A DNA stretch of 64,000 nt, taken from positions 62,001 through 126,000 of the forward strand of contig NZ_JACHJO010000011.1 in NCBI RefSeq assembly GCF_014203695.1, in the 5' to 3' direction. Position numbers and translations under genes: made by a program. The notes under the pieces were generated by a model. That model was not told the DNA's origin, made no database searches, and worked only from the letters and a program-made list of their open reading frames with translations. Source of the stretch: Nocardiopsis algeriensis (lineage in GTDB: Bacteria > Actinomycetota > Actinomycetes > Streptosporangiales > Streptosporangiaceae). Shown piece by piece: positions 43,863 to 52,022 of the stretch (the first letter of the stretch is position 1; every line of letters starts with the position of its first letter).

Positions 43863-43899
43863 GTTGTATTTACTACTGGCACCGTGTAAACGTCGCAAT
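43863..43899 (+). promoter_or_regulatory. Shared-design leaderless promoter P3
   Basis: GTTGTATTTACTA operator half (43863-43875) with -35 TTGTAT (43864-43869), 17-nt spacer, TAAACG -10 (43887-43892), ATG 8 nt later at 43900. Same design as P1 and P2. Confidence 0.72.
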
Positions 43900-44598
43900 A
43901 TGACCGAGCACAGAGCGATCGACCCGGGCGAGCACCGGGTGTTCGCCGACGCGAGCCGGGTCGCGGTCCTGGAGACGGTCCGGCAGTCGGACCGGCCTCT
44001 GGACACCCGCGCCATCGCCGAAGCCGTGGGACTGCACGTCAACACCGTCCGCGCTCATCTGGCGCTGCTCGCCGAACGGGGTCTCGTGACGGTCGAACCA
44101 GAGTCCCGCGACCGTCCCGGGCGGCCCCGCATGCTCTACAGCACCCGGGAGAAGGACAACGGCTGGAGGGACTACCGGATCCTCGCCGAGGCCCTGGTCG
44201 CCCACATCTCCGGAATGGACGGTGACCGGACGCAGATCGCCATCGCGGCGGGGCACGCGCAAGGGGTGCGGATCTCCGGTCGGCCGGAGCACCCCGTGAG
44301 TGCCGACGAGGCGGTCCACAGGGTTGTGGAGGTCCTGCGTGAGTGCGGGTTCCGGCCCTACGCCACGGCCGACCGCCGCCGCATCGTCCTGCACCACTGC
44401 CCCTTCGGAGAACTGACCCGGACCTGTCCCGAAGTGGTCTGCGGGGTCCACCTGGGCGTGGTGCGCGGGGTCCTGAGCGGCCTGCGCGCGCCCATCGAGG
44501 CGGTCGGGCTGCACCCCTTCGCCGAACCGGGCCGGTGCGTCGCGGAGCTGCGACCCGCACGCCGCCGCGCGAAGACGTCCCCACCCGCGGTCACCTGA
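43900..44598 (+). CDS. SufR-like winged-helix regulator with C-terminal Cys motif (paralogue 2)
   Basis: 232 residues and clearly paralogous to the regulator at 27932: IDPGEHRVFADASRVAVLETVRQSDRPLDTRAIAEAVGLHVNTVRAHLALLAERGL, RPGRPRMLYS, and the C-terminal LHHCPFGELTRTCPEVVCGVHLGVVRG with a final Cys (PGRCVAEL). It has one extra Cys (RTCPEVVC) relative to paralogue 1. An Fe-S cluster sensing NO or O2 is a reasonable inference. Divergent from narGHJIK and 48 bp ahead of nirK, so it is placed to control nitrate and nitrite reduction. Confidence 0.83.
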   Translation: MTEHRAIDPGEHRVFADASRVAVLETVRQSDRPLDTRAIAEAVGLHVNTVRAHLALLAERGLVTVEPESRDRPGRPRMLYSTREKDNGWRDYRILAEALVAHISGMDGDRTQIAIAAGHAQGVRISGRPEHPVSADEAVHRVVEVLRECGFRPYATADRRRIVLHHCPFGELTRTCPEVVCGVHLGVVRGVLSGLRAPIEAVGLHPFAEPGRCVAELRPARRRAKTSPPAVT

Positions 44599-44646
44599 TC
44601 CGGCCGCCTCGGCCACGGGCGATCCACCCACCCGAACGGAACCGAT

Positions 44647-47259
44647 ATGCCTCCTGTCCAGATCCGCATCGAGAGCCACACGAGGCCGCCGACGCTGCCC
44701 CGGGCCTCCTGGCACTCGCGCGCCAACACCGTCGTCCTGGCCTGGGCGGCGCTGGCCGTGCTCGCGCTGCTGTTCGGCGAGGGGCTGGGGCTCCCGCGCT
44801 GGCTGCCCGTGCACCTGTTCCTGCTGGGAGCGGTGACCAACGCGATCGTCACCTGGACCGAGCACTTCTCGGTGGCCCTCCTGCGCATGGCGCAGCCCAC
44901 GGCGCGGATGCAGTCCGTCCGGCTGGCCGTCCTGAACGCGGGGATCGCGGCCCTGATCGCCGGGGCGGTGGCGCTGTCGACCACGTCCGGTGGCGTACCG
45001 GTCCTGGGAACGGCACTGGCGGGTGCGGCCGTGGTGGCCGGGACGGTCGCCTGGCACACCGGATGGCTGGTGGTGCGGGCCCGCAGTGCGATGGGGGGCC
45101 GGTTCGCCCATGTGACGCGCTGGTACACCGCCGCCGGACTGTTCCTGGTGGTGGCAGCGGTACCGGGCGCCGTCATGCTGTTCGGTTCGGTGTCCTCGCG
45201 GACCCATGAGCAGCTCATCGCCGCGCACGCGCACGCCGCTCTGCTGGGCTGGGTGGGCCTGGCCGTCATCGGAACGCTGTTCACCCTCTGGCCGACCCTC
45301 CTGCGGACGCGGGTCGCGGAGGGCAGCGAGAAGACGGCGCACCGGACGCTGCTGCCCGCCGCGCTGGGACTGGCCGCCACCGTGGCCGGCCTCGCCCACG
45401 GATGGCGGTGGGCCGCGGTCGCGGGCGTGCTGGTCTACGCGGCGGCGTTCGCGGCGGCCACCGCGCCCCTGGTGCGCGTGGCCCTCCGGCGCAGGCCGCA
45501 CACCGCCGCCTCCTGGACGGTGCTGGCCGCGCAGGTGTGGTTCGCGGTCGCGCTGGTGGCCGACGCCGCCGTCATCTCCCTCGTGCCGGCGCACGAGGTG
45601 TACACGGTGCTGAGGCCCTACGTTCCGGTCTTCCTCGTGGGGTTCACGGGGCAGATCCTGCTGGGCTCGCTCACCTTCCTGCTCCCCGTGGTGCTGGGCG
45701 GAGGCCCCGAGAGGCTGATACGCAACTCCGGGCTCGTCGAGAAGTGGTGGCCCGCACGCCTGGCCGTGCTCAACACCGCCCTCCTGCTGACCCTGCTCCC
45801 CGGCGTCGCGGGCACCCTCGCCTGGGTCGCGGTGGCGGCCTCCGTCCTGGCCTTCGTGGTCCTGGCCGCCACGGCCGTCATCCGCTCGGGGCACCTGCCC
45901 CGCCCTTCCGCAACGGCCATGGGAGCGACCGCCGGAGCCGCGGCCACCGCCCTGGCCCTGATGCTGGCCCTCAGCGGCGGCGGCACCTCCGAGGGCGTCG
46001 AACCGACGGGGCGGACCCGCACCGTCGAGGTGTCCCTCGGTGCCATGACCATCAGTCCCGGCACCGTCAGCCTCGACCCGGGCGACAGCCTCGTGCTGGA
46101 GGTCGTCAACAACGACTCCCAGCCGCACGACCTGCGCATGGGCAACGGCGTGCAGACCCCGCTGCTCTCCCCCGGCGAGGAGGCCGTCCTCGAGGTGGGT
46201 GTGGTGACGGGCCCCTTGGAGGGCTGGTGCACGGTCATGGGGCACCGGGCCGCAGGGATGACCATGAACGTGGTGACCACCGGCGACGACGTCGCCCTGG
46301 CCGACGCGGGCGGCACGGAGGCCGGCGGTGCGGACGCCGGAGGCGAGGAGCACGGCGGGCACGCCGCGCACGGCGACACCTCCGGCGGCATCGACCCGGG
46401 CGGCGAGTGGTCCGAGGGCTGGGAGCCCTTCGAGGCAGCGCTGGAGCCGGCGCCCGGCGGCGAGGTCCACGAGGTGGAGATCGTGGTGACCGAGTCGGAG
46501 TCCGAGGTCGCCCCCGGTGTGCGCCAACCGGTGTGGACCTTCGGCGGAACCGTGCCGGGGCCCGTGCTGCGCGGCAAGCTCGGTGACGTCTTCGAGATCA
46601 CCCTGGTCAACGACGGGACCATGGGACACAGCATCGACTTCCACGCCGGATCGCTGGCACCGGACGAGCCGATGCGCACCATCGCGCCCGGGGAGGAGCT
46701 CACCTACCGGTTCCACGCCGACATGGCGGGGGCCTGGCTCTACCACTGCTCGACCATGCCGATGTCGCACCACCTGGGCAACGGGATGTACGGCGCGGTC
46801 GTCGTCGACCCCCCGGACCTGCCGGAGGTGGACCGCGAGTACCTTCTGGTGCAGGGCGAGCTGTACCTGGGAGAACCGGGCGGGGCCGAGCAGGTGGAGA
46901 AGATCGCGGCGGCCGAGCCCGACGCGTGGGTCTTCAACGGATCGGCCAACGGATACGGCCACGCCCCGCTGACCGCCGAGGTCGACGAGCGGGTGCGTGT
47001 CTGGGTGGTGGCCGCGGGGCCCTCCAGCGGAACCGCCTTCCACATCGTCGGGGCGCGCTTCGACACCGTCTACAAGGAAGGGAACTACCTGCTGCGGCCG
47101 GAGGACCCGGGCGGTTCGCAGGCCCTGGACCTGGCGCCCGCGCAGGGCGGGTTCGTGGAGACCGTCTTCCCGGAGGCGGGCACCTACCCGTTCGTCGACC
47201 ACGACTTCAGGCACGCCGAGAATGGCGCGCACGGCTACTTCGAGGTGGAGGACCGGTGA
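44647..47259 (+). CDS. nirK: Copper nitrite reductase fused to membrane and cupredoxin domains
   Basis: 870 residues in three parts. (1) Residues 1-450: about 12 transmembrane segments, including AHAHAALLGWVGLAVIGTLFTLWPTLLRTR, resembling NnrS or haem-copper-type membrane modules. (2) About 455-545: a small cupredoxin with type-1 Cu ligands, His in QPHDL and the pattern C-x4-H-x4-M in WCTVMGHRAAGM. (3) About 605-870: the two-domain NirK core. Its type-1 site is in YHCSTMPMSHHLGNGMYG, with HSIDFH earlier and FVDHDFRHAENGAHG at the end for the type-2 site. Known NirK reduces nitrite to NO. The fused cupredoxin would deliver electrons and the membrane part would tether it outside the cell. It is followed by a CopD-like gene. 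Confidence 0.88.
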   Translation: MPPVQIRIESHTRPPTLPRASWHSRANTVVLAWAALAVLALLFGEGLGLPRWLPVHLFLLGAVTNAIVTWTEHFSVALLRMAQPTARMQSVRLAVLNAGIAALIAGAVALSTTSGGVPVLGTALAGAAVVAGTVAWHTGWLVVRARSAMGGRFAHVTRWYTAAGLFLVVAAVPGAVMLFGSVSSRTHEQLIAAHAHAALLGWVGLAVIGTLFTLWPTLLRTRVAEGSEKTAHRTLLPAALGLAATVAGLAHGWRWAAVAGVLVYAAAFAAATAPLVRVALRRRPHTAASWTVLAAQVWFAVALVADAAVISLVPAHEVYTVLRPYVPVFLVGFTGQILLGSLTFLLPVVLGGGPERLIRNSGLVEKWWPARLAVLNTALLLTLLPGVAGTLAWVAVAASVLAFVVLAATAVIRSGHLPRPSATAMGATAGAAATALALMLALSGGGTSEGVEPTGRTRTVEVSLGAMTISPGTVSLDPGDSLVLEVVNNDSQPHDLRMGNGVQTPLLSPGEEAVLEVGVVTGPLEGWCTVMGHRAAGMTMNVVTTGDDVALADAGGTEAGGADAGGEEHGGHAAHGDTSGGIDPGGEWSEGWEPFEAALEPAPGGEVHEVEIVVTESESEVAPGVRQPVWTFGGTVPGPVLRGKLGDVFEITLVNDGTMGHSIDFHAGSLAPDEPMRTIAPGEELTYRFHADMAGAWLYHCSTMPMSHHLGNGMYGAVVVDPPDLPEVDREYLLVQGELYLGEPGGAEQVEKIAAAEPDAWVFNGSANGYGHAPLTAEVDERVRVWVVAAGPSSGTAFHIVGARFDTVYKEGNYLLRPEDPGGSQALDLAPAQGGFVETVFPEAGTYPFVDHDFRHAENGAHGYFEVEDR

Positions 47260-47290
47260 GGTTCCTCCCGCACACGGAAGGCAGGACGCC

Positions 47291-47731
47291 TTGATCACCG
47301 CCTGGACCGTCGTCCGGTTCCTGCACATCATCGGGGCCATGCTCTGGGTCGGCGGACAGCTGGCCGTGTCCCTGGTGGTGCGGCCGCTGGCCGCGCGCAG
47401 CCTGGACGACAAGAACCGCGCGACCATGCTCACCGCGGTGGGCAAGCGGTTCGGCGTGCTCACCATGGCCGTGTTCCTGCCGATCCAGCTGATCACGGGG
47501 ACCCTGCTGGCCTGGGGTGCGGGAGTGACCTGGGAGTCGCTGGCCGAACCGGGGTACGGGCGCATCCTGGTGGCCAAGCTGCTGCTGTTCTGCCTGGTGA
47601 TGGCCGCGGCGTCCTCCCACGGCATCGCCAGCAGCAAGGGGCACCCCACCCTGGCGCGGGTGCTGGCCCTGACCAGCGTGTTCGCCTCGGTGGGCGTGGT
47701 GCTCGTCGCCGTCGTCCTCGGCGGCGCCTGA
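47291..47731 (+). CDS. CopD-like small membrane protein
   Basis: 146 residues, four transmembrane helices. VRFLHIIGAMLWVGGQLAVSLVVRPL with conserved His and Trp, then FLPIQLITGTLLAWG and LLFCLVMAAASSHGIA: the pattern of CopD/DUF4149-type proteins, some of which handle copper or haem. Start is a TTG at 47291 with GCAGGA upstream; the frame runs on from nirK but the family-like part begins here. Just 31 bp after nirK, so co-transcribed. It probably helps NirK maturation or copper supply. A hairpin terminator follows. Confidence 0.72.
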   Translation: MITAWTVVRFLHIIGAMLWVGGQLAVSLVVRPLAARSLDDKNRATMLTAVGKRFGVLTMAVFLPIQLITGTLLAWGAGVTWESLAEPGYGRILVAKLLLFCLVMAAASSHGIASSKGHPTLARVLALTSVFASVGVVLVAVVLGGA

Positions 47732-47756
47732 GCACGGACCCGGAGAACACAGAGCA

Positions 47757-47794
47757 GGCCGTCCCCGCACCACTCCTCCCGAGCGGGGGCGGCC
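47757..47794 (+). terminator. Terminator after nirK operon
   Basis: GGCCGTCCCCGC (47757-47768) pairs with GCGGGGGCGGCC (47783-47794) with one G-U pair. Confidence 0.72.
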
Positions 47795-47883
47795 GTCGGT
47801 TTCCCCGGTGAGGTGCACGAGCCCCGACCTCGATGGTCTTGCACCTGCAGCTCGGCTCGGCACCCCCGCAGGAGCCGACCGAC

Positions 47884-48717
47884 ATGAGCGGCAGCGGAAA
47901 ACCCTTTGACTGCGGTACAGCGGTTGACCACCATCCCTGGATGGTTGACAGACACTTCTCCGAACCGGAGCTGGCCGAGCTCTACGACCACTTCAGCTTT
48001 TGGCAGAGCTCACCCCAGGACGACTTCTACCTGGAACTGGTCATGGACGCCCGCTGCGCGCTGGACGTGGGCTGCGGAACGGGCAAGCTCCAGCGGGTGG
48101 CGCGTGAGTGCGGGCACACGGGGCGGCTGGTGGGACTGGACCCGGCCGGTGCGATGTTGGAGATCGGCCGCCGGGAGCGGGACGACATCGAGTGGATACA
48201 GGGCGACCTGGTCTCGGGTCCCAGCCGTGGGGAGGGGACCCCTTTCATCGGTGAGTTCGACCTGATCACCATGTCCGGACACGCTTTCCAGGTCTTCACC
48301 ACCGACGAGGAGCTGCACGCAGCCTTGGCAGCCGTACACCGGGCGCTGACTCCGGACGGCCGTTTCGTCTTCGAGACCCGCAACCCGGGCGCGCGGGCCT
48401 GGGAGGCTTGGAACCCTGAGCGGGTGCGCACCGTGGACGGTCCCGGCGGACGCAGGGCCACCTGCGTCCATCGACTCCGTGAGGTGAAAGGCGACCTGAT
48501 CACCTTCACCTCCGACTACAGCGTCGAGGGCTGGGACAGCCCCAGGACCAGCCGCAGCACGCTGCGGTTCCTGGACGCCGACACTCTCAACGGATTCCTG
48601 GAAGAAGCCGGGCTGCGGGTGAGTGCCCAGTACGGGTACTGGGACCGGAGCCCGCTCACCGACACCAGCGAGGAGATCATCACCTTCGCGCGTCCTCTCT
48701 CCACCGGCAACGGATGA
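47884..48717 (+). CDS. Class I SAM-dependent methyltransferase
   Basis: 277 residues. The SAM-binding fold shows LDVGCGTGKLQRVAREC (motif I) near residue 62, VGLDPAGAMLEIGRRE, FDLITMSGHAFQVF (motif for acidic strand II) and LTPDGRFVFETRNPG. A C-terminal beta part follows (TSDYSVEGWDSPRTSRSTLRFLD). The ATG at 47884 has AGGAG 9 nt upstream; an earlier in-frame Met has none. The substrate cannot be told; small-molecule or protein methylation are possible. Stands alone, followed by convergent M20 peptidase. Confidence 0.82.
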   Translation: MSGSGKPFDCGTAVDHHPWMVDRHFSEPELAELYDHFSFWQSSPQDDFYLELVMDARCALDVGCGTGKLQRVARECGHTGRLVGLDPAGAMLEIGRRERDDIEWIQGDLVSGPSRGEGTPFIGEFDLITMSGHAFQVFTTDEELHAALAAVHRALTPDGRFVFETRNPGARAWEAWNPERVRTVDGPGGRRATCVHRLREVKGDLITFTSDYSVEGWDSPRTSRSTLRFLDADTLNGFLEEAGLRVSAQYGYWDRSPLTDTSEEIITFARPLSTGNG

Positions 48718-48864
48718 TGTACGGCCACCGAGCGGCAACACCCCGGGAGGAGAGCACGTACAGCAGGTCGGCCGGGGAGGCATGGACAGCAGGCAGATCG
48801 CCTGCACCCTGGGCGGCAAAGGACGAGGAGATGGCGGCTGTGACCGAGGGCAGATCGTTCGCTC

Positions 48865-49968
48865 TCACTCGAGGCGAGAGTTCCGGATCGCGTCCACCAG
48901 TCCGGTGACGAGTTCGGCTCGCTCCTCCATCGCACCGACCACCAGGTACTCGTGGTCGGCGTGGGCACCGCCGCCGACTGCCCCCAGACCGTCGAGTGTC
49001 GGCACTCCCAGCGCGGCCGTGAAGTTGCCGTCGCTGCCACCGCCGACCGCTCTCCCCTCGATGCCCGGCAGCAACTGCTGCGCCATCTCGAACAGTCCTG
49101 CCGACGCCGATTCCTGCATCGGAGGACGCCCGATCTCCCCTCGGACCGCGATCTCGGCCTCGTCCAGGTGCGGGGTCAGCGCCGCGAACGCCGTTTCGAC
49201 CCGCTCCTTCTCCTCGGCCGACTCCACCCGGACGTCGACAACGATCGTCGCCTCGGCGGGAACCACGTTGTCCGAGGTCCCCGCCGAGGCCACCGTCGGC
49301 GTCACCGTCGTCCCGACCTCCGGGTTGTTCAGCGCCGCGATGTCCAACACCTGGTGCGCCGCCTCGATCAACGCATTCACCCCCGCGGCCGGCTCCAGCC
49401 CCGCATGCGAGGCTCTCCCCGTGACGGACACCCGGAACGTGCCGCATCCCTTGCGGCCCGTCTTCAGCCCTCCGCCCTCGGCCGCGCCCTCGAACACCAG
49501 CACGGCACCACAGGCACGAGCCCGTTCCTCGATCAGGGGCCGGGAGGAGACCGAACCGACCTCCTCGTCGGCGGTCACCAAGATCTCCACACCCGACAGA
49601 TCCTCCAGTGCCGCCAGGCCGTGAACGGCCTGCACCAGCCCACCGAGCATGTCGAAGACCCCGGGGCCCGTCGCATGTCCGCCCTCCACCCGGAACGGAC
49701 GCCGCTCCAGTGTGCCCAGCGGAAACACTGTGTCGTGGTGTCCGAGGATCAGCACCCGAGGTTCGCCGCCGCCCGACCAGTGCACGTGCGGCCCCGCCTC
49801 ACTTCCCACCAGAACGGCCTGACCACCCAGTCTGCTCTCGATGACCGCCGCCACGGTCCTGGCCGATGCGCCCAAGGCATCGAGATCACGCGACGGGGAC
49901 TCGACCTCGACAAGTGCCCGCAGGTCGTGGAGCATCGCGTCCACGCTCACATCGACGCTTCTGTGCAT
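48865..49968 (-). CDS. M20-family zinc metallopeptidase (glutamate carboxypeptidase/G2-like)
   Basis: 367 residues. M20 metal-site blocks: VLILGHHDTVFPLGTL, GVFDMLGGLVQAVHGLAAL, LVTADEEVGS (catalytic Glu pair), LVFEGAAEGGGLKTGRKG, dimerisation block GRASHAGLEPAAGVNALIEAAHQV, and the final His in GGGAHADHEYLVV. Such enzymes cleave C-terminal amino acids from peptides, folates or N-acyl amino acids. The ATG at 49968 is preferred: GAGAGG lies 8 nt upstream, whereas the ATG at 49974 would be too close. No signal peptide, so cytoplasmic. Confidence 0.87.
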   Translation of the reverse strand: MHRSVDVSVDAMLHDLRALVEVESPSRDLDALGASARTVAAVIESRLGGQAVLVGSEAGPHVHWSGGGEPRVLILGHHDTVFPLGTLERRPFRVEGGHATGPGVFDMLGGLVQAVHGLAALEDLSGVEILVTADEEVGSVSSRPLIEERARACGAVLVFEGAAEGGGLKTGRKGCGTFRVSVTGRASHAGLEPAAGVNALIEAAHQVLDIAALNNPEVGTTVTPTVASAGTSDNVVPAEATIVVDVRVESAEEKERVETAFAALTPHLDEAEIAVRGEIGRPPMQESASAGLFEMAQQLLPGIEGRAVGGGSDGNFTAALGVPTLDGLGAVGGGAHADHEYLVVGAMEERAELVTGLVDAIRNSRLE

Positions 49969-50255
49969 CCCCATGTCCTCTCGGTTGTGCCTGCGGTCAG
50001 GTCAGAAGCTGTCGGCAACGGTGCCGGCGTACCGCCCGCAGGACCAGGTGCGGCCCGGCAGCAGTGTGGCAGTGAAAGAGGGCCTCCACCGCAGCGGGCA
50101 GGCCGGTGGCCCCGGCAGAGGCGGCGACGCGGACAGGGCTCCACCGACCGAGCAGAGGAAATACCGCCCGTCCCTCTCACCGCAGGAGGCTTCTCGTTCC
50201 ACGTTCCCGTGTTTCCCTCCTTCCCGCACGGGGACATGGCCACGGGAGGACGATG

Positions 50256-51023
50256 ATGAGCGTGCAGCAGAAGTTCGACGGCCTGTCGGACGACTACGAC
50301 CGGTACCGGCCCCGGTATCCGAGCGGTCTTCTCCGGGCCGTCGCGGACGAACTCGCCCCCTTCGACGAGGTGACCGCCGTGGACACCGGTGCGGGCACCG
50401 GGATCGCCCTGGAGGGAATGATTCCGGCCCTGGGCGGCTCCGCACGCCACCTCGCGGTCGATGTGTCCCAGGGCATGGTGGACCGGGGACGGGAGAAGTT
50501 TCCGGAGGTGCGGTGGGCGGTCGGTCCCGCCGAGGAGTTCCTGGAGAATCTGCGTGAGCCGGTGCAGCTGATCGTCGCCGCCCAGGCCTACCAGTGGATG
50601 GACCGGGCGCGCTACGCCGACGCCGCCCTCGCGGCGCTGGTGCCCGGCGGTGTACTGGCCGTCCTGCAGAACAACCGGGACTTCTCGGCCAGTGCTTTCC
50701 TGGACGCCTACGAGGAGCTGCTGGAGAAGCACAGCCCCGGCTACAGCCGCCACTACCGGGACTTCGACATCGAGGCGGAACTCGGGGCGGTCTTCCGCCC
50801 GTCCGGCGGCAGGGTGCGGACCGCGGTCGAGCGGTGGACGCGGTCGATGGGGGTCGACGACTTCGTGCGCATGTCCTCCTCGTCGACCCAGGTCCAGCGG
50901 GCCGTGGCGCGGGAGGGCGATGCCTTCCTCCGGCGCGTGAGGAGCCTGTGCGAGGAGTACGCACAGGACGGAGCGGTCGGCCTTCCCTACCGCTCCGAGC
51001 TGTTCCTCTGCGTCAAGGGTTGA
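50256..51023 (+). CDS. Class I SAM-dependent methyltransferase (UbiE/trans-aconitate type)
   Basis: 255 residues. FDGLSDDYDRYRPRYPSGLLRAVADEL opens the fold, as in TAM/UbiE-like enzymes. Motif I is VDTGAGTGIALEGM, where a Cys or Gly of the usual DxGCGTG is replaced by Ala. AVDVSQGMVDRGREKFPEVRW, QLIVAAQAYQWMD and LVPGGVLAVLQNN follow. The second of two consecutive ATGs is preferred for GGGAGGA spacing. Not near a recognisable biosynthetic pathway; the substrate is unknown. Confidence 0.82.
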   Translation: MSVQQKFDGLSDDYDRYRPRYPSGLLRAVADELAPFDEVTAVDTGAGTGIALEGMIPALGGSARHLAVDVSQGMVDRGREKFPEVRWAVGPAEEFLENLREPVQLIVAAQAYQWMDRARYADAALAALVPGGVLAVLQNNRDFSASAFLDAYEELLEKHSPGYSRHYRDFDIEAELGAVFRPSGGRVRTAVERWTRSMGVDDFVRMSSSSTQVQRAVAREGDAFLRRVRSLCEEYAQDGAVGLPYRSELFLCVKG

Positions 51024-51107
51024 GAGATCGTGTTCCGGCTGCCCTCCGGGCCGGTCGGACAAGGGCATGGGCGGCAAGCGCCGACGTGACGTCATCCGCC
51101 TTCCGGA

Positions 51108-51818
51108 TCAGCGGACGAGGACGGTGGTGTGGATGTCGAGGTTTCCGCTCTCCCAGAGCCAGTCCATGGCGGCCAGGCTCACGCGGGCGCACCCCTTGGA
51201 GGCGGGCTGGGCCGGGACGACCGGGTAGCCGTGCACGGCGATGCCGCCGTTGAAGTACCGGGGCCGGTACAGCGCGCCGTAGGGCCCGGGGTCCCAGTCG
51301 TCGACCTCGCGGAAAACCGTGTAGGTGCCGGTCGGGGTCGTGGCGATCCGCTCGGAGCCGTCCGAGCCCTCGTAGGGCTTGCCGGAGCCGGTGGAGGTGT
51401 GGATGACGCGCTCCACCTCGCCGTCGGAGACCACCAGCAGCAGCTGGCGCTCCAGGTCGATCTCCACCAGGTCGCCCGAGGTGCTCTGCGCCTGCGGGAG
51501 CACGCCCTCGGCGAGCGCGGCGCGGGTGTCGGGGCCCACGATCCCGTCGCGGGCGATTCCGGCGGCCTTCTGCAGCGCCACCACGGCGTGCTCGGTGTGG
51601 AGGCCGAACTCGCCGTCCACACCGTCGATCCAGTAGCCCAGGTCGGCCAGGCGCTCCTGGACCTCGATCACCTGGGCGCCGCTGCTGCCCCGGCGCAGTT
51701 CCGAGGCCGGAGCGGCGGACGCCGCCGGGGCGGACAGTGCCAGCAGGGCGAACGCCGCGACCAGGGACAGGAGCGCGGTCGCCGTTCTCCGTACGGGGAG
51801 TGACAGGGGGGTTTCCAT
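51108..51818 (-). CDS. Secreted L,D-transpeptidase with peptidoglycan-binding domain
   Basis: 236 residues. A signal peptide (LLSLVAAFALLALSAPAASA) is followed by a PG_binding_1 domain (about 40-100, GSSGAQVIEVQERLADLGYWIDGVDGEFGLHTEHAVVALQKAAG) and a YkuD catalytic domain. The active motif is IAVHGYPVVPAQPASKGCARVSLAAMDWLW: His, Ser-Lys-Gly-Cys nucleophile and Arg. It forms 3-3 cross-links or attaches proteins in the cell wall. Full-length for this architecture. The ribosome site before the ATG is weak. Confidence 0.92.
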   Translation of the reverse strand: METPLSLPVRRTATALLSLVAAFALLALSAPAASAAPASELRRGSSGAQVIEVQERLADLGYWIDGVDGEFGLHTEHAVVALQKAAGIARDGIVGPDTRAALAEGVLPQAQSTSGDLVEIDLERQLLLVVSDGEVERVIHTSTGSGKPYEGSDGSERIATTPTGTYTVFREVDDWDPGPYGALYRPRYFNGGIAVHGYPVVPAQPASKGCARVSLAAMDWLWESGNLDIHTTVLVR

Positions 51819-52022
51819 ACGTTCTGCTTACCCACATGTCCGCCGTTTCCTCCGGGACTTTCCGACTGTGGACAGAAGAGGCCCCGGACCGGAAAACACC
51901 CCCGCGGCCACGGTCGGCTGTGCTATGTTCACTCCCTGCGGCGCCCCGGACCTGAGCACGAAGGCATCAGGGACGTGCCGGACTTCCTGCCCTGCACGTT
52001 CCGAAACAGAGATTCCTTTCCC

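Noticed and set aside
43873..47991. 1372-codon minus-strand frame opposite the SufR-like regulator and nirK
   Set aside because: A GC-driven shadow: Gly/Arg/His/Val-rich text without motifs, opposite clear copper-site and HTH sequences.
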